A DNA stretch of 64,000 nucleotides from Tipula vernalis (taxonomy: Eukaryota > Arthropoda > Insecta > Diptera > Tipulidae), in NCBI GenBank assembly GCA_958295665.1, contig OY282560.1:23333653-23397652 (forward strand), read 5' to 3'. How positions within the stretch are numbered: the first letter of the stretch is position 1; every line of letters starts with the position of its first letter. Below the pieces are notes generated by a model. That model made no database searches. It saw only the letters and a program-made list of their open reading frames with translations, and was not told where the DNA came from. Both the position numbers and the translations under genes were made by a program. Below, one piece after another: positions 11,151-20,756 of this stretch.

Positions 11151-12778
11151 TCTTATTACCTTTCCCTTATACCTTAATGCTATCTAATGGACCTTCTAAT
11201 TTTTATTTTACGGGTGGCGTTGAGTCAAACCTATTTTACAAGTGTGAGGATTGAGTCAACCTCATTCCCTACCAACTCATTATGAAAAAAATATTTGTCT
11301 TGTAAAATTCAACTTTACATTTACTGTGTCCTTTCTTTTCTAAGTTTTGAATATTACACCTAAAACGGCAAGATCTTTGTGGTCGCTGAATCATGACGAA
11401 ATTGGCTGGTCGGTTCTGGATGATAGATTGTAGAGCAACTGTACCGGCTGTTTACCCCCTCCGCCAAGCAACGAATAAGATCACGACTGAGATGATGACA
11501 CCGCTGAATCAATCATACTGCATGGATGTGGTGAATATTCAACCAGTTGACTGTGGTTTTCAGACCGTCTCGACCATATTGTGCACTCCTACCTCTAGGT
11601 TGTTGGCTTCTAGTTTCATTGACAGTGTGGCATATTTCTCAGATTAAATTGATAAAACGGAAAAACAACATGATCACCCAGGCTGCTGTGACGTGCTGGG
11701 GTTAATACCCCGGTGTATTTATTCTTTATTTCCAAAGAAACTACTGTGGTCCAAAGTTCAACCACACACTTCCCGGTAAAGTGAGGTGTTGTAACATATT
11801 GTTGCCAATGATGCTCCGGATCTCTAGTTTTTGTTTGGCTGAAAGATATTACTTATGTGTTCAACTAGATCCTTTTGCGTTCTTATGAAGTGTATCCGCC
11901 ACTGCTCAGCTGGTCGTAAAATTTCCCCCACAACGGTTTAGCACCTCCTCGGTTATCCTCATCTGATAATACCATCATTCTTTGAGATATACTCGTGTTA
12001 TATCTGAAGTAGGTTGTAGCATTTCATCTTGGAGTATTGTTGTCATCAATGGCATCTTTGATTCGAAACTTAAGTATTTATTTACTAGGTGTGTCTCGCC
12101 CGCAGGATGTCAACTAGTTATAACCTTATTCGAAGTACCCATTAATTGTGCTCAAAATGCGTTTGCTTCAGCTGGATTGGAATTAACAGTTCTCGTCTTG
12201 TTCTTGTGTGTTCACCTTTACATCGATGTTCGCCTGTCGTATTTCTTCGGACATCCTGGTTAGAAGTTGGTTAGAGTTCGATGACAGCTAATTCGGCGTG
12301 ATTAGTTCGTGATCTTATCATTGTTTGGAACCGGAAGTAATACTGTTGTCTCTGCTCTTGTTACTTCCAGGCCACGTTGGTTGTCATCTTAGCAGGTACA
12401 CATGAAGTGATTTGGTTTGTATTTCTTCAATCTGCGGATACCCATCTACCAAATAGCACCACACAGATATTATCCCTACTTGATTTTCAAAACAAAACAA
12501 TGGTGAACCAATCCTAGTTAATAAAACCTAATTCATTATTGCCTAACTTATTATTTACATTAGTATCCCTACTCTATTTCCTATGTTATGTTATTATTTC
12601 TTCGACTCCCTCTCTAAACTTAACTAATTCCTAATACTAATAAACTCTTAATACTAAGTACTGGTGTTTCTTGGTGTATGGCGATAAACCAGAAACATAC
12701 CAGCCTTCATTTTCCCTTTACATCACCTAAGTACTAGTGGGTAGGTATTGTAAAAGTAAAATGGTAACCACGAAAAAT
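10761..12778 (-). other. 3' untranslated interior of the LTR element
   Basis: About 2 kb between the gag-like stop (12779) and the 3' LTR. I found no pol or env motifs in sense frames, which are full of stops. It contains long poly(T) runs on the plus strand (about 10979-11151), that is, purine-rich A runs on the sense strand. The base pairs next to the 3' LTR (sense ...ttttccccacgc) are not a good polypurine tract. Confidence 0.55.
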
Positions 12779-14266
12779 TTATATTTTTGCTGAAACCAGT
12801 CGCCGATTCGACCTGGCCAGCACCTCATCCTCTAATCGCAAATCCAGAGCACCTAATAGATGATTTACTGGTATTTGTAATGGCATCACTAGCCATTCAA
12901 TCAACGCGTGGGTCTCAGCCTTCGTGCGAGCGCAGCTTAGTCTCCTTAACCAGCCCCACGCTCTGTCATCCCTCTGCCTTTTAATCTTTATTTGAGATTG
13001 CTCAACTATGCGGGCGCCGCGGAACCTCTTCAAACAGCCCCACGCCCTTGCTCTGCGCCGCAGCCGAGATTTGTACACGCGCTTATCGGAAACGGTCCTA
13101 ATTTGGCCTCTGTTCTTACCAATGGTCTTAGTAGCCACCTTACACAACGCAAAGTGTTTCTGGTTTACAGCGAAGCATGCGCCACCTGATAGCTCGGGTA
13201 CCGAATGATCCACTTGCAACACATTATTTGTGTTGGCACTCTGTGATGTACTTGTCTCAATGGGATTGACCACTAGCTCCGCTTGTGCATGATCTTCCTC
13301 TTGCACTTCTTCTGCCTTCTTGAACTCTATTTCTTTCAAAAGTTCAACTTCGCCAATTTCCGCTACATTTGATTCTATCTCTCCATCTCCCTGATCTTCT
13401 TTCTGTTCTGCTGGCTTTTCACATATTATTACCAGCCTGGATAGTTTGGCAGCTACATCGCTCGGTGAACTCACGTCTTTATATAAATCAATATTCATCT
13501 GACGCAGCATGCGCACCGTTATATATACGCGCTGTAACCGTGTTCGTAATATTGGGCATGTTACATTGCTATAGCGGTACCACGTCCCATGGATGTGCAT
13601 TAACCTGGCTCTAATATCAGAATATACATCATCCACTGAAGCACCTGTCCTGATCTGTTTTAACCAGAACTGCTGCACCAGCCATAACTCCTTTTGACAG
13701 GTTGCAATCTCATGTTCCGTACTCTCGTTTGAGCTTACTGTATCCACTACCAGAGCCTCAACTCGCTTCATCTTGCCTCTAATCTTTGGACGGCCAAAAA
13801 CCAAACGTTCCAACCGCTCACTCGCTGCTTTCGATGTAATTTGCTTGCCTTTTACCTGGGCAATTATTACGACGAGCTGTCGAAATGCTTTAGACCAAGC
13901 CGTTGTTTGTGCATGGAATGTCGGCGAGAGTGAACTTCGATACACTCGACCTTGAACGTGTTCGAGGCGGGTGGTTATAGCCGGGTGTATCTCGACCTCG
14001 GGTTGATCCGCGGCAAGTTGTTCGCACAGTTGCCGATAGATATCCTGTACTTTCCGCAAACAGGCCGTTGCTTCCGCCTGCGGCTCTTTGCGAGCCGCTA
14101 TATGGGCGTCTTGCGGTTTGAGGCACGTATCTGCCTGCTCTTGCTGCATCTTGTGCGTAAGCGTGGCCTTTAATGCGTCTGTTACCTCACGCTTCGCCTC
14201 CTCACCTAATGCCCTTATCTCGAACTCTATGAGGAGCTCGTCTGGTTCGAGAAAGCTTATGTCCAT
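12779..14266 (-). CDS. Gag-like protein, sole ORF of the LTR element
   Basis: An intact 495-codon frame, the only long one between the LTRs. Position and orientation (downstream of primer site, same strand) are those of gag, whose product would assemble particles and bind element RNA. The N-terminus FLEPDELLIEFEIRAL resembles the DEL-x-x-E-x-x-IR-x-L opening of many insect Gag proteins; this is a resemblance, not proof. About residues 1-280 look helical. An acidic Glu-rich segment follows (roughly 285-330). A basic region near 405-447 contains an approximate duplication, RAWGCLKRFRGAR and RAWGWLRRLSCAR, plausible for RNA binding. There is no CCHC zinc knuckle, protease DTG/DSG or RT motif. 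No transmembrane segment or signal peptide stands out. Base composition is clearly more GC-rich than the surrounding DNA, consistent with a maintained coding sequence. The ATG at 14266 is the first in frame. It could instead be a captured host gene; I do not recognise it as one. Confidence 0.7.
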   Translation of the reverse strand: MDISFLEPDELLIEFEIRALGEEAKREVTDALKATLTHKMQQEQADTCLKPQDAHIAARKEPQAEATACLRKVQDIYRQLCEQLAADQPEVEIHPAITTRLEHVQGRVYRSSLSPTFHAQTTAWSKAFRQLVVIIAQVKGKQITSKAASERLERLVFGRPKIRGKMKRVEALVVDTVSSNESTEHEIATCQKELWLVQQFWLKQIRTGASVDDVYSDIRARLMHIHGTWYRYSNVTCPILRTRLQRVYITVRMLRQMNIDLYKDVSSPSDVAAKLSRLVIICEKPAEQKEDQGDGEIESNVAEIGEVELLKEIEFKKAEEVQEEDHAQAELVVNPIETSTSQSANTNNVLQVDHSVPELSGGACFAVNQKHFALCKVATKTIGKNRGQIRTVSDKRVYKSRLRRRARAWGCLKRFRGARIVEQSQIKIKRQRDDRAWGWLRRLSCARTKAETHALIEWLVMPLQIPVNHLLGALDLRLEDEVLARSNRRLVSAKI

Positions 14267-15096
14267 TTTCTTGATATACTATCTATGGATGAATAATAAC
14301 TAACTACTGGTTTGTTTATCTGTTTTGTATGAGTTAAAACAACCACGGGAACATTACCCTTATCCCGAGACATAAATCCCCCTAATTTGGATCAGACAAG
14401 GAAAGGAAAGGGAATTGAATACTAAAAAAAAATTTTGATGAACCTGTTTCCTTGTTCCCAATCTCGCAGCGGTCGTCTTAACCTATGAAGGTGATCCTCG
14501 CTACTATGGTGAACTTGAAACCAGATAACATAAATGGTACCCAATAGACCATGGCAAAATTCTTGCCCCCTTAGCCGCAGTTGGCAGTCTTACTCTGACT
14601 TCAGAGGAGCTCACCTGCGAGGGTGACCGAAACATTACCATGTAAGTCAACTGATATTTATGAGGCCTTTACGGACACTCTAACATCAGCTGCTATGGCT
14701 GTCTATTAGGGATGATAACTCGCCGGTTACCACCAAGGATTTCCACAGTGTGTAGTATAATGATGTTTAGCTTATGTCCAAAACCTCATCAATATCCGTT
14801 CACTGATAGAAAACCGGATTGAACAGCTAAACATATTATACTCTGAACGCGACTAAAACTAACAATGGGAGGACTTGCGAACCCCATCCCGAAGGATGAA
14901 AATTAATTTTAAAAGAATACGAAGTGAATTTACGCAAGAACTAACTATACACTGCGACTTTGAAATCCATATTTTTAAAATTATTGATTTTACATCCGCC
15001 TGTAATAAACGGTGCAAATTAAACTGTGGGTTAGATGTTAGGTTAGTTCCACAGCATGAACTCGGGTGCGGAAAGATGTTCCAAATTTACTGTGAA
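14267..15096 (-). other. Leader region between hairpins and gag-like ORF
   Basis: About 0.8 kb without a coding frame on the sense (minus) strand. Together with the hairpins it makes a 1.37-kb leader between primer site (15632) and the ATG at 14266, long for a compact retroelement. Plus-strand frames here are short and mostly translate the hairpin repeats. Confidence 0.5.
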
Positions 15097-15493
15097 TGTG
15101 CAGCTCTTAATACCTCTCCGGTCTACGCCGGTACAGAAAGAGATGATGCACATTACGCCAGGGATCGCATCTTTCACCCTAACACCCAATGTCAAATGGC
15201 ATGTCAGTTAACCCGAAAATGTGCAGCTCTTAATACCTCTCCGGTATACGCCGGTACGGAAAGAGATGATGCGCATTAATTCGGGGGACAATACCATTCT
15301 TCACGGTTAAGTTCATGCCATAGAATTAGTTATACATGGTATCGAAAACCGTACAACGTGATATAAACTATGTTTTTAGTGATGTGCAACTTAACCATAC
15401 TTGGCCGGATATGGGCTCCTGCATTAGGTTGCCTGAACATGTGCATCTCTTTTACCATCCGCTCAACTCGTCGGCAGGAAAGAGATATGCACA
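15097..15493 (-). repeat. Three related hairpins in the 5' leader of the LTR element
   Basis: Three stem-loops of similar design lie between primer site and ORF: 15097-15152, 15220-15275 and 15440-15493. Each begins tgtgca then ctctt (plus strand) and ends aagagat then atgcaca or atgcgca. The first two also share an inner palindrome (ccggtctacgccgg and ccggtatacgccgg) and are about 90% identical over 56 bp. The third keeps only the outer arms. Paired arms conserved over changed loops suggest RNA structure, such as an encapsidation or dimerisation signal. The function is inferred, not shown. Confidence 0.65.
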
Positions 15494-15614
15494 TTCTAGG
15501 AACCAATGCAGTGCTTACCCAAGCACCGTCCAATTGTACAAATTCAGTCGCAGAACACCACTTCAAACAAATAGACTTCTTGGTAAATTTTACCAGCTTT
15601 GTTGGGCCAACTTT

Positions 15615-15632
15615 GGCCCCTTTTGGGCGCCA
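15615..15632 (-). promoter_or_regulatory. tRNA primer-binding site of the LTR element
   Basis: Reading the minus strand out of the 5' LTR, two spacer bases (AG) are followed by TGGCGCCCAAAAGGGGCC. TGGCGCCCAA is the complement expected of a lysine-type tRNA 3' end (the tRNA ends GGGCGCCA). The position directly inside the LTR, together with the TGG start, makes this the primer site for minus-strand DNA synthesis. Confidence 0.8.
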
Positions 15633-15634
15633 CT

Positions 15635-16931
15635 TGAAACGAATTCCCTCAGCTTAGCTGAGGCAACCCGCTTCTAGAATTTATTATCACTGGTGGCTAC
15701 ATCCCCTGCGGCTTAGCTACCTGCAGCTCAGTCTGGTAGGGGTAGCTTGGTCGTGGGTGGTTGGGGTGTACCAGTGGTAATCTTGATTACCGCATAATTT
15801 GTTTGGAAAGGGACAGTGATGACATCATGCCATCAAGGAAGGGAATTGGGGTTAGGACATATAATGTAAAAGGACCCAAATTAGTGGTTGATATGCCCTG
15901 AATAAGGTCCGCGCCCGTGGTTGTTTATCGTGTTGTTTAAGGTAACATGACTACCTTAAACTACACCTAAATGGAACAGCAATATTTCGGGCAGCAAGCC
16001 CACGGGTTAGTATGAGACTAGTTTTGGTTAATTAGTTTATTGCGACCGTTCGGAGGTGGCTGGTTTGGAAAGGGAGTGCAACGCCTATGGCGTCGAAGCA
16101 CACGATGCTCCCGCCTCAATAGAGGCAAACCAACCAAGCTCCTTTCAGTCTAAACGGGTTCTTAAGAACCCAATACTTACCCAGTGTTGTTCTCCACAAA
16201 GCAGCCAAAAAAAAAAATACAAAAAAACACAAAATTACTTTGAAATTCTACTTTATTCCAACTGAAAATTTTTTTTTTTACTGCTTTTACTTTCCCAACA
16301 CCCCTTTTGGTGCCACAAAAAGACTCCTCTTCAAAAAAAAAATGTACATTGTTTATACCAATTTTTCTTGTCGATTCGTCATAAAAGTGCATAAAAAATG
16401 TCCAACAACGTGACATGGACAACGTGACATGGACAACGTGACATCGCCATCATCAAAATTTATGCACTTTGATGACAACAAAATATATTGGTAAGACGAT
16501 AGTGGCAATTTTCATAGGTTTTTGTTGTTGTACCTTTTTTTTGTTAAAAACCAAAGTACAAAAACAACAAAAAAATACAAAAAAAAAAAAATGAAATTCA
16601 TCAAAACTAAGCGGTAGCTTCGAGTAACCAAGTTCATTACTCGTGCTACACTTTTGCCTTGAAAATTATTTGTTCTTATCTACATAAAAACAAGGATCGT
16701 GTTACATTATTTTTGTATTTACGTTTATTCAACTACCGTATGAGCATATACAGTAATTGGAGTGACGTAAACCCAGAAGAATGTGGAATCTCGGCATGGT
16801 CGTTTAATGAGATAATAACCGATATTATTTGTGATATCGTTTTGAGGTTTTACCTCGAAGTGTATGCCGATTTGTCGTTTTGAGAATTATGGTTTGGATT
16901 GGTAACGGAATTGTAAATTAATTCCGTTACA
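15635..16931 (-). repeat. 5' LTR of the gag-only element
   Basis: A 1297-bp direct repeat of 9463-10760 with TG...CA ends. On the minus strand this copy lies upstream of the primer-binding site and the ORF, so it would supply the promoter. ATAC follows directly at 16932-16935, then the Jockey RT frame resumes. Confidence 0.93.
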
Positions 16932-17394
16932 ATACTTAGGTTTGCATCTGGATAGAAGGTTAACGTGGAAAAATCATATTGAAACAAAGCGCAACCAAAT
17001 AAAAATTACATTTTCCAAAATGTATTGGCTGATGGGAAGAAAATCTCAGTTGTCATTAGCCAATAAAGTTTTACTGTACAAATCAATAATCAAACCCATA
17101 TGGACTTATGGTATTCAGTTATGGGGATCCACCAGCGCTTCAAACAGAGAACTCCTGCAACGAACCCAAGTGAAAATACTTCGCAGTATCACCAATGCTC
17201 CTTGGTACATTCGAAATAGTAATATACATCACGACCTTGGGATTAAAACCGTTAAAGAAACAATTAAAGAATTCAGTTCGAAATATTATTCAAAACTAGA
17301 AGCACATCCCAACGAATTGGCCAGGGAGATACTAAAACAGCCGCAATTTAGACGTCTGAGAAGAACAGATCCACTCGAACTAATGAACCTGTGA
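16932..17394 (+). pseudogene. Jockey ORF2, 3' part (after the nested LTR element)
   Basis: The frame resumes directly after the LTR with YLGLHLDRRLTWKNHI, the usual Jockey continuation of the RT thumb, then MYWLMGRKSQLSLANKVLLY, KPIWTYGIQLWGSTS and a C-terminus ending DPLELMNL. The sequence is clean (no stop or shift over about 150 codons) and joins the 9465 side across the ATAC duplication. It has no start codon of its own at this junction, so it is a severed C-terminus. Confidence 0.92.
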
Positions 17395-17409
17395 ACCTGT
17401 AAATTTAAT

Positions 17410-17412
<3 letters not shown>

Positions 17413-17477
<65 letters not shown>
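17413..17477. repeat. (AT)n microsatellite in Jockey 3' UTR
   Basis: About 32 uninterrupted AT dinucleotides lie just after the ORF2 stop, probably expanded after insertion. Confidence 0.95.
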
Positions 17478-17479
<2 letters not shown>

Positions 17480-17657
17480 TGTAGTCTAAATTAATTAAAT
17501 TGTGAGCCCTAACAATAAGTATTAACATTGGTTAAGACTTAAAATATGTAATAATTTTTAGCTTAAGATTTGATTACTTCTTGTTAGTTTCTTATGTTGA
17601 AAGATTCAAGAATAAAGCCATTGGCAACATTTAAAAAAAAAAAAAAAAAATTTTCAA

Positions 17658-18296
17658 AATTGATATCCATAAAGCTTTAAAAAAATTAAATGTTGAGTTG
17701 TCTATTTGTCTTGTCTTCTACTCTGCTATAGTTTCCACGAGAACTAGACGTATCGAGCTTTCCTTGAAACAATAAAAGAATAAAATCGGACCCAATAGCG
17801 GAATAAAAGAAAAGGCATAACGTTTCATATGTAAACAGACCCTAAGTAAATAAACATCTTATAGATGGCAGCAAACATTTTTTTTTTTAAATCGAATCAA
17901 AAATTAACAGCTTTAAAAATTTCAAGAAAAAATTATTGAAAAAAGCAAACAAATATTACAAAAGGTGTGAACCGAACCTTTACGAATTGTAAGGACCATA
18001 TTATTAAACCATAAATGTTTTAAAAATATCAAATTTTACATTAGGATAAATCCCCGCAAGCATAACATTAACCTAAAAAAAAAAAAAATTGGGTTTATTT
18101 AAACATAATTCTAATTCTTGGTTATGATACCTGCCACCAGAGTCATAATAAATATTGGATTTATATTTTATTACGAAAGGTTAGTAATCTAAAGAAACAT
18201 TTATAATGAATTTAATATTAAATTTCAACAGTTTTCTGGAATTTAAAATGACAAAGCTGTTCCACATGAATTAAATAAACAAAACTCATACTTTAA
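17658..18296. other. AT-rich flank, nothing recognised
   Basis: Non-coding AT-rich sequence between the Jockey poly(A) tail and the foldback element. No RNA gene or repeat was identified. Confidence 0.5.
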
Positions 18297-18945
18297 ACGG
18301 AATAGAGCCGAAAGGCCGAATGTCGAAAGCCCGAACGCCGAAAGGCTGAATATCGAAAGGCCGAAGTGACGAAAGGCCAAATATCAAAAACTGAATTTCG
18401 AAAAGCTGAATTTCGAAAGGGCGAATGTGTCGAAAGGCCGATTATGTCGAAAGGCCGATTATGTCGAAAGGCCGATTGTGTCGAAAGGCCGTTTATGTCG
18501 AAATTGATTTTAATTTTTTTTTTCTTTTACGAATGAAAATTTTTAAAATTTATATTTTTATGAAAACCAAAAGTTATATTTCTATCAACATTTTTATATA
18601 AAAATGTTTAATAGTAAATCGCCTTAAATATTCAAATCTTCTTACGTTTTTTTTTGTCATATAATTAAAAACTAATTAATTATAATAAAAATAAAATATT
18701 GATTTCAATCGATCAAGTGATGGAAAATTTAATGAAAATTTGACCTTTCGATCTAATCGGCCTTTCCACACGTTCGCGGCCATTCGACCTTTCGACATTC
18801 AGGCTTTCGACCCTTTCGACCTTTAGACATTCGGCCTTTAAACACTTTCGGCCTTTCGACCCAATCGGCCATTAGACATTCGGCCTTTCGACCTTCGGCC
18901 TTCTGACATTCGGCCTTTCAACATCGAACGAATTTTTCATTCCGT
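18297..18945. mobile_element. Foldback-like element with GTCGAAAGGCCGAAT repeat arms
   Basis: The left arm (18307-18506) is about a dozen imperfect 14-17-bp units of the type gtcgaaaggccgaat. The right arm (18741-18927) holds the same units inverted (attcggcctttcgac). A unique AT-rich spacer of about 230 bp separates them. A 7-bp inverted pair, acggaat (18297-18303) and attccgt (18939-18945), bounds the whole. Long inverted arms made of short tandem repeats are the hallmark of foldback (FB-type) elements. There is no ORF, so it would be non-autonomous. A target duplication was not found, so the ends are tentative. Confidence 0.7.
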
Positions 18946-19347
18946 GATTGCTACCATTTTTTTAAACATTCAGTTTACAAGTGCGTTTTGTTCGATTAAG
19001 TCATCGTAGTACCTGTCGCTTTCTTTTTCTTGTGGATGATCTCAATTCTGTTAAGGAAAACGTTATGTAAGTATTTGATATTTTATTTGTTTTTCAATTC
19101 TAGTTGACAATTAAATGATTTTTTATGTTATTTACATCTAAATATATGTTTTAAAGATTAAATATTTTTTTTTTTTTACATAGGTAATAAAGATAATTGT
19201 GGTGTCAATAATAGGTTCGGATTTTATTTTACATCTAGCTATTTACACATAGTGTCAATAATTGTGTCTTGTAGTACAATAATTGACACTATGGCAATAG
19301 TTGTATTTTTTTAAGGGTGTTAATAACTACAAAAATTTCAAAATAAA
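18946..19347. other. Spacer with an imperfect palindrome
   Basis: AT-rich and non-coding. It contains the stem-loop at 19249-19292 and leads into the pogo-type transposase relic. Confidence 0.5.
19249..19292. repeat. Palindrome, 17-bp arms
   Basis: atagtgtcaataattgt (19249-19265) and acaataattgacactat (ending 19292) pair with one mismatch around a short loop. A third related gtgtcaataat string lies at 19203. It could be the remains of a small MITE end or a transcribed hairpin; no associated gene was seen. Confidence 0.6.
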
Positions 19348-19725
19348 TTTCTACCCTAAAACGCTTAAAATAAAGGGAAACTATTCCGAAGAGTTGCTTC
19401 AAAAAGCACTTAACACTAGAACTACCAACCCGTCAAAATGACGAATTGTACATTTATTGAATTCAATTTTTTAAATTATTACGTTAATATTTTTTTGGAA
19501 GTTTATGATGAATTCTAACATAATTACTTTGTTGTCGTAATAAAAGTCATCACAAACGTATTAACATAATAATTAAAAAACTTCAGGTCATTTTGACCGG
19601 TCAGTAGTTCTAGTGTTAATGCCGTTAGAAATAAAAAAATGTCGAAAAAAGTGGCATCAAAATATTTTAACATTCCACGAGCAACATTAATTTTTCGTTT
19701 AGGCCCAAAATTCACCAAGGTCCTC
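19348..19725 (+). pseudogene. Pogo/Tigger-type transposase relic, N-terminal psq HTH part
   Basis: When the piggyBac-like MITE (19414-19615) is skipped, the frame gives KTLKIKGNYSEELLQKAL, then NAVRNKKMSKKVASKYFNIP and RATLIFRLGPKFTKV. This is the psq-type helix-turn-helix that opens pogo/Tigger/jerky-like transposases and binds the element's terminal repeats. Two breaks follow: the MITE within the HTH at TTAA, and the CR1-like retrotransposon just after FTKV. The rest of the transposase resumes near 22965. Confidence 0.75.
19414..19615. mobile_element. piggyBac-like MITE in TTAA
   Basis: A 202-bp element with inverted termini of about 28 bp starting CACTAGAACTACC. TTAA stands on both sides (19410-19413 and 19616-19619), the exact target duplication of piggyBac transposases. 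The inner parts of the termini, gtcaaaatgac and gtcattttgac, are themselves nearly palindromic. There is no ORF, so an autonomous relative must have moved it. Removing it plus one TTAA restores the HTH reading frame of the host transposase (KALNAVRN). Confidence 0.88.
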
Positions 19726-19775
19726 AAACAATTTAAACTAAAATTGAGAGAAATGTGATTGAAGAATAAAAGTAC

Positions 19776-20744
19776 TTGCACGTCTCTAACTTCAAACCAA
19801 CTACTACGTGCGGTGATATAAAAAACCACATTTATTCCAAATTACAAATTCCTACTGGAAATGTTGAATGCCACGAACTTGTTGCAAGGGGTGTGGATAA
19901 AAGCCGCCTGAACTTTATCTATTTTAAAATTGGCCTGGATTCTGATAGTTTTGATAAAGTTTTTGATGGAAGCATGTGGCCTTTAGATTGTGCGATTAAG
20001 CCATTCATCAACTTTCGCCGCTCAGGAAAGGGTCATATTACGGCATCATTAACAATAATAATAGTACTCGTAATAACTACCTACATAATAACCACTTTAG
20101 CACCAGTATTACTCAATATTATCATGGGTCACTTGAACCCTAAACTGATGGCATTTACGTCGATTTATTACCACAATTCCAGCATTCGGGGCAAAGCTAA
20201 AGCCTTTCGGCTTGGGGATCTTGACAATGATTACGACATTATAACTATTGGTGAAACCTGGCTTCCAGCCAGTTTTAATTCCGAGGAATATTTTCTATCC
20301 AAATATGTTGTCCATAGGAAAGACCGTTATAACTTCCTAACCAGCATGAAAGGTGGAGGAGTGCTGATTACTGTGAAGTGTTTGATTTTGAACGAGATGA
20401 TCGCTTGTCATTCTCAACTAGATATTATGGCAGTCCGTGTAAAGGTCGCCCATTCCTCCGTGATCGTGGTCACTGTATATATTCCTAGTGGCTCAAACTT
20501 GGATTATTATGTGGAGATTACAAATTTTGTTGATTCAATTGTGTTACCTTTGATAGGAGCTGGCGAACACCTTATGTTTGTTGGCGACTTTAATCTTCGT
20601 AATGCTATTTGGTTCGATGTTGATGGAGTTTTTACTTCATCCTCTACAGACGAAAGGGTGTTACATACGATAGAATATTTTGCGGCATTGCTACCACTCA
20701 ACAGAACGGAGTGTCCAACAGCTGTAGCAAGTTTTTGGACCTAG
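19776..20744 (+). pseudogene. CR1-like element: ORF1 C-terminus fused to endonuclease
   Basis: The first ~85 residues (HVSNFKPTTTCGDIKNHIYS, then KVFDGSMWPLDCAIKPF) match the C-terminal domain common to PHD-finger-bearing ORF1 proteins of insect CR1-like elements. From about residue 120 an apurinic-type endonuclease begins (SIYYHNSSIRGKAKAF, IGETWL, GGGVLITVK, FVGDFNLRNAIWF). In intact elements ORF1 and ORF2 are separate; here they read through, presumably because the intervening stop was lost. The frame shifts at about 20715, where FLDLVFATD continues in another frame. Confidence 0.7.
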
Positions 20745-20756
20745 TTTTCGCTACTG

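Larger units (their letters stand above)
9463..16931 (-). mobile_element. Gag-only LTR retrotransposon nested in the Jockey ORF2
   Basis: Two near-identical direct repeats (9463-10760 and 15635-16931), each with TG...CA ends, flank a 4.9-kb interior. ATAC is duplicated at the outer edges (9459-9462 and 16932-16935), and the Jockey RT frame is continuous when the insert and one ATAC are removed. The strand is set by TGGCGCCCAAAAGG two bases inside the right-hand repeat (minus strand, 15632 downward), which matches a lysine-tRNA-type primer-binding site, and by the only long ORF, also on the minus strand. By hand comparison the LTRs differ by four substitutions and one A of homopolymer length, so insertion was recent. 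Protease, RT, RNase H and integrase were not found in any frame, so the element depends on a partner for movement. No clear polypurine tract precedes the 3' LTR (left copy). A 4-bp duplication plus this primer site fits Ty3/gypsy, but without pol that remains inference. Confidence 0.9.
5597..17650 (+). mobile_element. Jockey-type non-LTR retrotransposon, split by a nested LTR element
   Basis: The host element is made of 5597-9462 plus 16936-17650, about 4.6 kb once the insert is removed, which is the normal size for Jockey elements. The order is a short 5' leader, ORF1 with zinc knuckles, ORF2 with endonuclease and RT, and a 3' untranslated region. That region holds an (AT)n run, an AATAAA at 17611-17616 and an 18-base poly(A) at 17633-17650. 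The string aaattttcaa occurs at 5587-5596 and again at 17648-17657, overlapping the poly(A), and is the likely target-site duplication. Because such strings are common in this AT-rich DNA, the 5' boundary is tentative. It is almost complete at its 5' end, which is unusual because most genomic copies are 5'-truncated. Two breaks inactivate ORF2: a frameshift near 7606 and the LTR element at 9463-16931. Confidence 0.85.

Noticed and set aside
10946..11254. 102-codon Phe-rich ORF resembling a membrane protein
   Set aside because: It translates poly(T) runs; hydrophobicity comes from base composition.
14875..15279. Plus-strand ORF of 134 codons with an internal protein repeat
   Set aside because: It is antisense to the element and the repeat is simply the translated hairpin sequence of the leader.
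9463..16931. Plus orientation for the LTR element, with a primer site at 10764 (tggggaaaaccc)
   Set aside because: It does not match a known tRNA 3' end, whereas the minus strand has TGGCGCCCAA next to the other LTR and the only long ORF.
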